From CALGLS01 sp047626155 (lineage in GTDB: Bacteria; Bacteroidota; Bacteroidia; Chitinophagales; Saprospiraceae): a stretch of DNA of 14,657 nucleotides. Under the pieces are notes generated by a model. That model was not told the origin of the DNA, ran no database searches, and saw only the letters and a list, made by a program, of their open reading frames with translations. Below, piece by piece: positions 7,959 to 13,744 of the stretch (position 1 is its first letter; the number at the start of each line of letters is the position of its first letter). The stretch is taken from contig JBLHRR010000143.1 of assembly GCA_047626155.1 (NCBI GenBank), positions 1 through 14,657 of the forward strand, read 5' to 3'. The position numbers and the translations under genes are program-made.

Positions 7959-8083
7959 AGTAACAACGAAAAATTAACTTCCCGATTTGGAAACGATTAT
8001 GTAAATCAAAACGACCAAAGGGAGAGTGATTTACATAATCGTTTCCACCAAAGAAATCGGGAAATTATTTTTAGTGTAATACT
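7959..8083. repeat. MITE-like palindromic element, copy 2 (long form)
   Basis: This is the longer copy of the element seen at 5190-5281, in direct orientation. A perfect 20-base inverted repeat, GGAAACGATTATGTAAATCA (7989-8008) and its complement (8027-8046), surrounds an 18-base loop. An outer stem CCCGATTT (7981-7988) / AAATCGGG (8054-8061) follows, and the similarity continues as AAAAATTAA-like arms on both sides. Direct repeats ACCAAAG at 8014-8020 and 8047-8053 delimit the 33 bases absent from copy 1. Its left edge lies about 31 bases upstream of the TIR-TPR-SDR start codon. Its right edge touches the stop codon of the lipoprotein gene at 8083, so it fills the whole space between the two genes. 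Confidence 0.88.
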
Positions 8084-9417
8084 TATTTTAACAAGGATTT
8101 AATGATTTCTGCGAAATCCGTTTTAAATGCCTGATACTCTTCCGTAGCCGGCCCATAGAATCCCGTATGGATTTTACGAACTTTATCATTTTTATCTACA
8201 AATATTAAAGTGGGGTAGGAGAGTATGTGATTGAGCATTGGCAAAGCCTCCGCCGCTTTTTCCTTATTGGCCGGTCCTGCCAATACAATGTCATAAGGCA
8301 TTTTAAAACGCTCTTTGTATTTTTTGATAGCCGCATGTGCCTTGGATTGATCTTTATGCTTCTCAAAAGCAAGACCAATCACCACAAGGTCATCAGGTTT
8401 GTTTTTTTGTAAATAATCTGTTAGGAAGGCCGTCTCATCTTTACAGTTAGGACACCAAGTACCAAATAGCTGATAAATTTTGGCTTTGCCTTTTAAGGAT
8501 TCGTCTTCAGTAGAAATGGTTTTTCCATCCGGTGTTTTAAAAGAAAAACTGATTTCATCATATCCCTCTTTCAAAAAAGTCAATTGATTAGGATCTGTTA
8601 AAGTAGCCGCTGCATTCCGTTTTCCTTCCCAAAGTGTTTTGTAATGTTTTCCAGAACGGAATGAGCCAATTAAAGTACTGTCTTCATTGTATTTTGCTTC
8701 AAATAGAAAAGCGTGAGCACCATCAAAACAAGAGAGGTACATTTTGTTTTTTTGAATGGTTCCTTCGAGGTAGCGGTAGTCACCGGTTTCAGTGGTGAAG
8801 GTTCCTGTAAGGTCATTACCATTTTGCTCAAAATGGCCGATGGCGGGCCAGGGATCATCTCCGTCAATACCAAAGTTGACGGCCCATTTGCCGGAGACAG
8901 AAGTAATCGGTTCTTTTTTCAAATCCGTAAATCGATGTCCTTGACCAAATCTGGCCGTGAATGGAATGGAATAATAAGTACCACGATTAGTGACCACCCA
9001 AACCCCCGACATCACTCGTTCTTCAAAAGCGGCTTCGATATAAGAATCATATAATGGAAAAGAGATACGAATAGAGTCATTGGAAGAGCTTTTCAATTTC
9101 CAGGTTTCAATATCACGCACTTCAATGCGTTCTTCTCCGTTGTGGATTTCGACAAAAAAGATACTGTCGGTTACATATTTAACCTCAAAGTTGAAAGGCA
9201 GCTCCCCTCCGGAAACTTCTTCAAATTTGTACTCCATCAATTCCGGTAATGGCTTTCCTTTAGGATTGGAAATTTTTTCTTTGTCGTCCAATTGTAAGGT
9301 CGCTCGCCAGATGCCAGGAGCAACCTTGCTGAAGTTATTTTCCATAACGAGACAGCCACTAAAAATTGCAATTAATGAAATCAAAAATAAGGTGCCTGGT
9401 AAGTGTTTTTTTAGCAT
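8083..9417 (-). CDS. Thioredoxin-like (TlpA-type) lipoprotein
   Basis: A 444-residue lipoprotein. The ATG at 9417 gives a signal peptide with a lipobox ending IFSGC (Cys22); an upstream in-frame TTG at 9477 would bury that signal and is rejected. Residues about 33-165 and 172-270 are two beta-rich segments, each starting with a 'G.W' pattern ('PGIWRATLQL', 'SGKWAVNFGI'), and the second has 'LTGTFTTETGDYRYLEGTI'. They look like lipocalin-type sheets and I cannot name them. Residues about 285-444 are a TlpA/AhpC-TSA thioredoxin fold with a Cys-Pro-Asn-Cys active site (C322, C325 in 'FGTWCPNCKDE') and a cis-Pro strand 'LSYPTLIFVD'. The family exchanges thiols and disulfides in the periplasm; oxidant or reductant direction cannot be told. 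The protein is presumably anchored in the envelope by Cys22. It ends directly at the edge of the MITE-like element. Confidence 0.88.
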   Translation of the reverse strand: MLKKHLPGTLFLISLIAIFSGCLVMENNFSKVAPGIWRATLQLDDKEKISNPKGKPLPELMEYKFEEVSGGELPFNFEVKYVTDSIFFVEIHNGEERIEVRDIETWKLKSSSNDSIRISFPLYDSYIEAAFEERVMSGVWVVTNRGTYYSIPFTARFGQGHRFTDLKKEPITSVSGKWAVNFGIDGDDPWPAIGHFEQNGNDLTGTFTTETGDYRYLEGTIQKNKMYLSCFDGAHAFLFEAKYNEDSTLIGSFRSGKHYKTLWEGKRNAAATLTDPNQLTFLKEGYDEISFSFKTPDGKTISTEDESLKGKAKIYQLFGTWCPNCKDETAFLTDYLQKNKPDDLVVIGLAFEKHKDQSKAHAAIKKYKERFKMPYDIVLAGPANKEKAAEALPMLNHILSYPTLIFVDKNDKVRKIHTGFYGPATEEYQAFKTDFAEIIKSLLK

Positions 9418-9527
9418 AAAAGGTAGTAGTTTGTTTGTTGTATTGGGCCTAAGATCTGAGACCTTTAAACCGATCAAGCAAAACTACGAAAAGACAAGGT
9501 GAAAGGACCTATATATAACGGTTTTTC

Positions 9528-10067
9528 TTATTTTGTCTTATCGCCTACAAAGTGATCCTCCTTATATTTAAAGAATACATTGAAAGTGGTTAAAGATCCA
9601 TAAACCCGAGTGATATATTGCTGTAAGTTTACTTTCTCTTCATCATTGAGGTTTTTACTGGCATTGATACGCTGCTCCATTACGCGGAGGCGATCTCGAA
9701 CCATCACAATTTTGTGGAAGAAACTTTCTATAGTAATTTCTTTAGCTTGTAGCGAAGGATCTGTTGGTTGGAGAATCATTTTGCCGCCATTCCAGCGATC
9801 ATTTAATTCTACCTTTTCAGAAATGTCAGAGAATTCTCTCAATATCCGAATCAGTGATTTTTCTGCATCAGAAAAACTGACTTTCGTTGCTGTCGGGATG
9901 GCTTCTATCACCTCCCAATCATAATGCTTTCCGACTTGCTGAATGCCGTAAGTCATAAAACAAACATCATAGACGATGCCGTGCAATTTAATGATGACGC
10001 CTTCACCGAAGGCTTTGTGCTTCACTCGGGAACCAACGCCGAGTAATTGGGTGTCAACTGTTTCCAT
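9528..10067 (-). CDS. Small protein with N-terminal Tudor/SH3-like fold, unknown function
   Basis: A 179-residue cytoplasmic protein with no signal peptide. Residues about 10-55 ('GSRVKHKAFGEGVIIKLHGI' followed by 'VYDVCFMTYGIQQV') have the pattern of small beta barrels of the Tudor/SH3 kind, such as the C-terminal part of UvrD/PcrA helicases: G..V.H..FG.G.vi, then a V.F...G strand. Residues about 65-179 are predicted helical and charged, with 'MVRDRLRVMEQRINASKNLN' as a probable coiled or bundled helix. I do not recognise the family and assign no function. Nucleic-acid or RNA-polymerase binding would be a guess drawn from the barrel alone. It lies 97 bases downstream of the M23 peptidase gene and 110 bases upstream of the lipoprotein start, with no shared operon proven. 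Confidence 0.75.
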   Translation of the reverse strand: METVDTQLLGVGSRVKHKAFGEGVIIKLHGIVYDVCFMTYGIQQVGKHYDWEVIEAIPTATKVSFSDAEKSLIRILREFSDISEKVELNDRWNGGKMILQPTDPSLQAKEITIESFFHKIVMVRDRLRVMEQRINASKNLNDEEKVNLQQYITRVYGSLTTFNVFFKYKEDHFVGDKTK

Positions 10068-10164
10068 AATTCATTGTGATTTGTTTTCTGGTTTATACGA
10101 TTTGAGGGCGGGCTTGTTACAGTTGGGACACTAATTACTGATTACCAATTAAGCAAGTGATGTG

Positions 10165-10995
10165 CTACCAACTATAGGTTTCCGTTTCCTTCAAATAAAT
10201 CCCGTTCCCTTCATTTGCTTTGAACTTGGTACCTACGGTAATGGATCCATTAGGGACAGGAACAAACACCTCAAAATGAAGATGTGGCCCAGAAGAATAA
10301 CCAGTATTTCCACTACTGGCAATCACCTCACCCGTTTTCACCTTTTGCCCCGGTTTTACGGAAATTCCTTTATAATCCAAATGAACATAGCGACCAAAAC
10401 TGCCATCAGAATGCAAGATCATAATGTAGTTAGCATCTGCATCACAGGATTGATGTTGGCAGCTTTTTCTGCCATCATCTTTTGTAAAGACAACAGTACC
10501 TGCACGTGCCGCACAAACTTTTGTTCCGATGTCCATATCAAAATCAATAGCGTTGGTACCTTGGTGAGAAAAACGACCATTATAACCTTGGCCAACGGTA
10601 AAAGATGAACCTTTTTTAAATGGTAAATGGTATAAAAAGTCATCATCATGTTTGGCCGTTTTAGTATCGCCCATTACCATTCCATACCCATATTGGAAGC
10701 TGACACTTTTGCCTGGGATTATAGTAATATCCATCACATGATGGCGCGTTACCCGAGCAGGGATAACCGCAGCATAAGGTAATTTGACCCTCAGTTTTAT
10801 ATTCTTCTGCTCTGGAAAGTCAATGGTGACTGTAATTGGGGTATCGGAACTATTGTTTGCAAATATGCCGATGGTTAATTTGTCTGTCTTTTCATCATAT
10901 ACTTCAATCGCCTCAGCTTCAGGTGGTTCTGCCTGCGCAAAAATGGAAACGGAGATAAATAATAATAGAAAAAGAATGAAGCTATTACGGATCAT
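10165..10995 (-). CDS. Secreted M23-family peptidase (LytM-type)
   Basis: A 276-residue exported protein with a signal peptide ending at about FAQ (residue 21). Residues about 25-110 form a beta-rich N-terminal region ('EVYDEKTDKLTIGIFANNSS', then 'TVTIDF'). Residues about 125-262 are the peptidase_M23 domain: H144 and D151 ('HQGTNAIDFDMDIGTKVCAA'), H205 ('GRYVHLDYKG') and H238-L-H240 ('GPHLHFEVF'), the usual zinc ligands and catalytic pair. The first pair is spaced H-x6-D rather than LytM's H-x3-D, a variant also seen in longer-loop family members. Two Cys, C179 and C184, sit in a 'KSCQHQSCDAD' loop and may form a disulfide. The family cleaves peptide cross-links in peptidoglycan in the periplasm; the exact bond is unknown. 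The start at 10995 gives a compact signal peptide. A 343-base inverted-repeat element lies just upstream, so its promoter probably sits in or next to that element. Confidence 0.9.
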   Translation of the reverse strand: MIRNSFILFLLLFISVSIFAQAEPPEAEAIEVYDEKTDKLTIGIFANNSSDTPITVTIDFPEQKNIKLRVKLPYAAVIPARVTRHHVMDITIIPGKSVSFQYGYGMVMGDTKTAKHDDDFLYHLPFKKGSSFTVGQGYNGRFSHQGTNAIDFDMDIGTKVCAARAGTVVFTKDDGRKSCQHQSCDADANYIMILHSDGSFGRYVHLDYKGISVKPGQKVKTGEVIASSGNTGYSSGPHLHFEVFVPVPNGSITVGTKFKANEGNGIYLKETETYSW

Positions 10996-11176
10996 GCACT
11001 GATGGGTTGAAAGGTGATGGAATAAAGTCTAATTAACCGCTACGGCGCAAAGAGAACGCCATTTTTTAGTATGATTTCTGAAGTTTAAATTATGTGCGAT
11101 TATGTTTCAGGTATTGAAACGATAGGAGAGTTGGTTCTAGTGTGAATAGGACAGAAGCCCTATCGCATTTTACGTC

Positions 11177-11225
11177 GTCCTTTCAGGACTTTGCCTAGTG
11201 TTCATCCAACGACTTGAAAGTCGTT
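11177..11225. repeat. REP-like paired short palindromes
   Basis: Two compact palindromes sit 18 bases apart inside the larger element: GTCCT-TTC-AGGAC (11177-11189) and AACGACT-TGAA-AGTCGTT (11208-11225). Each has a perfect 5- or 7-base stem with a 3-4-base loop. The layout, two unlike short hairpins in a non-coding element, resembles repetitive extragenic palindromes. I recall similar motifs scattered in other Bacteroidota genomes, but that is memory and was not checked here. Confidence 0.5.
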
Positions 11226-11338
11226 AGACGAACTTATCCTCTGATAGATAGTTAGATAAAGGGGGTGCAAAGACACCGACTGTATTCTGATATGTTCAGG
11301 ACTTGATATGAGATATCCTGAGATTCGCTCAGTGCGCG

Positions 11339-11356
11339 AAAAAAAACGTTGCGTTT
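11339..11356 (-). terminator. Candidate terminator of the symporter gene
   Basis: On the minus strand, about 30 bases beyond the symporter stop, AAAACG, a CAA loop and CGTTTT form a small stem that runs straight into further Ts (eight Ts in all). The stem is short and AT-rich. It is nested in a larger GCGCGA/TCGCGC stem at 11334-11365, so a terminator role is plausible but not strong. It coincides with the right end of the inverted-repeat element. Confidence 0.4.
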
Positions 11357-11386
11357 TCGTCGCGCCGTAGCGGTTACCAAAAAAAA

Positions 11387-12706
11387 CTACTTCGTATATT
11401 TATCATCCCAGTTCTTCACTCGCGGAGGTCCTAGCTTCCCTACACTTTTACCAATCAACATCGCCACCGTCGCATCCCCAGTTACATTGATGACAGTACG
11501 GCACATATCTAACGGGCGATCAACTGCAAATATCAAGGCGAGTCCAATAGCGAGTTTTTCAGGAGGAAGGCCGATCGTTTCTAAAACAATAACCAACATA
11601 ACCATCCCTGCTCCGGGAACAGCTGCAGACCCAATAGAAGCTAAGGTTGCTGTAATAATTATAGTTAACTGGTCCATTAAAGTCAGTGGAAAATCGAGGG
11701 CCTGGCAAATGAATACTGCAGCAACGGCTTGGTACAAACTAGTACCGTCCATATTAATGGTGGCACCGACAGGACATACGAAACTGGTTACCTCTTTTTC
11801 AACGCCGAGATGTTCTTCCACTCGTTCCATCGTAACAGGCAATGTTGCCGCACTGGAACTGGTAGAAAAAGCAAGAAGCTGTGCGGGGCTGATCCCTTTT
11901 AAGAAAGAGGCAGGAGTACGTCCGGTGAATACTTTTACAGCAATTAGGTACACGCAAACCATAAGTAGTAACCCAAAAACAACGGTTCCTGCATATTTTG
12001 CGAGGGAGAGTAAAAGCTCCGGATCATTAGAAGTAACCACCACATTGGCTAATAGAGCGAAGACCGCATATGGCGCTATTAGCATAATGAGGTCTACCAT
12101 TTTCAGAACCACTTCATTGAGGCCATCAAAGAAATCGTAAACCGGTTTTGCTTTGACTGGATCAATTAGTAATAAGCTGATTCCGAAAATAACGATGAAG
12201 AAGATAACTTGAAGCATTCGGCCATTATTGGAGGAGGCAGCGATGATATTATCAGGGACCATATCTACGAAGAAGTCCAAAGGCCTGGAGTCAATTTGTT
12301 TGCTCGCTTCATCGAGTTTGGCTTTTACACTGGAATTATTAGAATAGGTAGCGGTCATTTTAGCAATGGTATCTGGAGAAACGCCTTTGCCCGGTTGAAC
12401 AACATTTACAGTTACCAAACCAATGGTAACGGCTACGATGGTTGTCAAAATATAGAGTCCAATGGTTCGTCCACCCATTTTTGAGAACGTGGAAATGTCT
12501 TTCAATTCCCCAATTCCTTTGATAAGGGAGGCTACTATTAAAGGAATGGCAATCAATTTTAGGAAACGGATAAACATGGTTCCAATAGGAGCTATCCAAT
12601 CCAGGATGAATTCTTTTCCCCAGCCAACTTTGGTCATCAGAACACCAAATAGGACTCCGGTGACCATACCAATTAATATCTGCCAATGTAATTCAAGTTT
12701 CTTCAT
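11387..12706 (-). CDS. Dicarboxylate/amino acid:cation symporter (GltP/DctA family)
   Basis: A 439-residue inner-membrane transporter of the DAACS family, near the family's usual 400-450 residues. Visible hydrophobic segments start at about 8, 41, 81, 165, 200 and 240. The re-entrant hairpins and unwound segments carry the family marks: serine-rich SSSAATLP at 283-290 (HP1), NMDGT at 318-322 (TM7), 'GSAAVPGAG' at 359-367 (HP2) and 'DRPLDMCRT..NVTGD' at 396-411 (TM8). D400 and R403 match the positions that in archaeal GltPh bind the substrate amino group and side-chain carboxylate. That favours an acidic substrate (aspartate, glutamate or a C4-dicarboxylate) over a neutral one. Uptake is driven by Na+ or H+; the ion cannot be told here. 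The ATG at 12706 starts right at the conserved 'W.ILIGM..GVLFG' helix, as in relatives. It appears monocistronic. Confidence 0.93.
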   Translation of the reverse strand: MKKLELHWQILIGMVTGVLFGVLMTKVGWGKEFILDWIAPIGTMFIRFLKLIAIPLIVASLIKGIGELKDISTFSKMGGRTIGLYILTTIVAVTIGLVTVNVVQPGKGVSPDTIAKMTATYSNNSSVKAKLDEASKQIDSRPLDFFVDMVPDNIIAASSNNGRMLQVIFFIVIFGISLLLIDPVKAKPVYDFFDGLNEVVLKMVDLIMLIAPYAVFALLANVVVTSNDPELLLSLAKYAGTVVFGLLLMVCVYLIAVKVFTGRTPASFLKGISPAQLLAFSTSSSAATLPVTMERVEEHLGVEKEVTSFVCPVGATINMDGTSLYQAVAAVFICQALDFPLTLMDQLTIIITATLASIGSAAVPGAGMVMLVIVLETIGLPPEKLAIGLALIFAVDRPLDMCRTVINVTGDATVAMLIGKSVGKLGPPRVKNWDDKYTK

Positions 12707-12933
12707 AAAGCGTTTGTTCTGGTTTTAGGACGGCAATTTAGGTAAAAAAGTAAACATTGAAGAATGGCTTCCGTACATGTCAGTATATAGAACGTATGAG
12801 TATGGAACAAATACTTGGAAAATAAGGATATAAACAGGACAGATTCACTTGGATTGATGGAACAATAAGTGAATCCGGTGTGATAATTAAATTAACAATA
12901 ACAATAATATCTATTTATAACGATCTTTGCTTC

Positions 12934-13533
12934 ATGTACCGTCTTACTCTTCTGAAACCGCTCATTCTATTGCTTGTGCTCTGCCAAAACAGTCGGGCAA
13001 ATACTGCTATTGAGCTCGGTATCCCCGGACCAGACTTTCACTCTACTAGCAATATTTTTCCTAAAATTGGTTTCGATAGTTTGGCACAAAGGAAACGCCT
13101 TTCCCTGGAAAGCGAATTTACAAAGGAACCCATTATTGGAGCCGTTCTCAAGCTGTCGGACCCTTTGAGGCATGGTGTTGTGTTCAGCTACGAATCAGAT
13201 TCTCTTGGGCAATTCCAATTTGACATTCATAATGGTCAGAACTATTACTTTCATATTCAGAAAGATGGTTTTGAAGCCATTGAAATGAAAATGGCCTCCA
13301 CAGAATTAGTAGGGCTTGAAAGCTTAACTTTAATGAGACAAATTCCAACAAAATTACCTATCTTTACAGCAACGAATAACCAACTTTTACAAATTGTTTC
13401 TTTTGAATATTTCTTACCAATAGAAACCTATCTTTGTTGGCTATACCCTAAGGAGCTTGATAAAACACAGATAGTAGGAATTAGTCACATTATTTATACC
13501 CCTTTTAAGGTACTTCCTTTCCTATCTTTTTGA
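12934..13533 (+). CDS. Exported protein with carboxypeptidase-regulatory-like segment; possibly a truncated OmpA-family gene
   Basis: A 199-residue protein. The ATG at 12934 gives a short signal peptide (about residues 1-22, ending near SRANT); an upstream in-frame GTG at 12880 would add an untypical 18-residue leader and is not preferred. Residues about 63-120 ('KEPIIGAVLKLSD', then 'DSLGQFQFDI.NGQNYYFHIQ', 'KDGFEAIEM') match the carboxypeptidase-regulatory-like beta-sandwich that sits before OmpA domains in many Bacteroidota envelope proteins. Residues about 150-180 ('LLQIVSFEYFLP..' and '..KELDK..IVGI') are reminiscent of the first strand and helix of an OmpA peptidoglycan-binding domain. 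The 'GHTD'-type core that should follow is absent, and the other two plus-strand frames hit stops quickly. It may be a truncated remnant or a small protein of its own. The next gene downstream is a PD40 protein of the same general class. Confidence 0.55.
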   Translation: MYRLTLLKPLILLLVLCQNSRANTAIELGIPGPDFHSTSNIFPKIGFDSLAQRKRLSLESEFTKEPIIGAVLKLSDPLRHGVVFSYESDSLGQFQFDIHNGQNYYFHIQKDGFEAIEMKMASTELVGLESLTLMRQIPTKLPIFTATNNQLLQIVSFEYFLPIETYLCWLYPKELDKTQIVGISHIIYTPFKVLPFLSF

Positions 13534-13550
13534 TTTACTATGCCTTGAAT

Positions 13551-13673
13551 ATAGTCCAATTTTGGTATGTATTCAGTTATAGTTTTAAACCCGATTTTAA
13601 AGCAGTCACATTAAAACTGGATTTAGACTTAAATCCAACACAATCATGATGTCTAGTACATACTGTGGACTAT
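13551..13673. repeat. 123-base imperfect inverted-repeat element
   Basis: Arms ATAGTCCA (13551-13558) and GTATGTA (13565-13571) are mirrored by TACATAC (13657-13663) and TGGACTAT (13666-13673). Inside lie AGTTTTAA/TTAAAACT (13581-13588, 13611-13618) and the hairpin GGATTTA-GACT-TAAATCC (13619-13636). It begins 17 bases after the stop of the possibly truncated gene and precedes the start of the PD40 gene. It may be a small insertion element, a terminator-like structure or a structured leader. Confidence 0.55.
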
Positions 13674-13682
13674 GAATTGTTA

Positions 13683-13690
13683 TAGATTTG
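13683..13690 (+). promoter_or_regulatory. Candidate Bacteroidota -7 box upstream of the PD40 gene
   Basis: TAGATTTG is an exact match to the TAnnTTTG -7 consensus of Bacteroidota housekeeping promoters, 54 bases before the ATG at 13745. No clear TTTG-type -33 box stands at the expected spacing. It also lies in a small TAGATT/AATCTA hairpin (13683-13707), so this is only a candidate. Confidence 0.3.
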
Positions 13691-13744
13691 GATGTACTAT
13701 AATCTATGACATAACCGTTTTTCACTGCTCAAAAAAAGTTGAAA

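Larger units (their letters stand above)
11034..11376. repeat. 343-base inverted-repeat-bounded element
   Basis: The ends are inverted copies. TAACCGCTACGGCGC plus AAAGAGAACGC (11034-11059) is mirrored at 11351-11376 (complement TAACCGCTACGGCGC plus GACGAAAACGC), 23 of 26 bases matching with the outer 15 identical. It fills most of the 391-base gap between the M23 start and the symporter stop. It holds no gene but several smaller hairpins: CGATAGG/CCTATCG (11120-11126, 11159-11165), GTCCTTTCAGGAC (11177-11189), AACGACTTGAAAGTCGTT (11208-11225), and TTCGC/GCGAA near 11325-11340. No obvious target-site duplication flanks it. It resembles a non-autonomous MITE, or REP-type palindromes assembled into a unit. 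The T-rich minus-strand end may also terminate symporter transcription. Confidence 0.75.

Noticed and set aside
7928..7966. Longer TIR-TPR-SDR start at a TTG at 7966, adding 13 residues
   Set aside because: The extra codons run through the edge of the MITE-like element, and the added peptide has no TIR-like sequence. The ATG at 7927 is the natural start of the TIR strand.
5135..8083. A multi-gene defence island (such as Thoeris or CBASS) around the TIR domain
   Set aside because: No cyclase, Sir2/SLOG effector, helicase or nuclease accompanies the TIR gene. Its neighbours are envelope proteins, so only the single fusion gene can be argued.
9418..9477. Longer lipoprotein start at a TTG at 9477
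   Set aside because: It would place 20 residues before the signal peptide, whereas the ATG at 9417 gives a canonical lipoprotein signal with Cys22.
11349..12140. A 263-codon open frame on the plus strand across the symporter
   Set aside because: It is antisense to the well-supported GltP/DctA-family gene, has no recognisable domain or signal, and starts inside the inverted-repeat end.
12880..12933. Longer GTG start for the 12934 gene
   Set aside because: The 18 additional residues give no better signal peptide. The ATG at 12934 gives a compact hydrophobic one.
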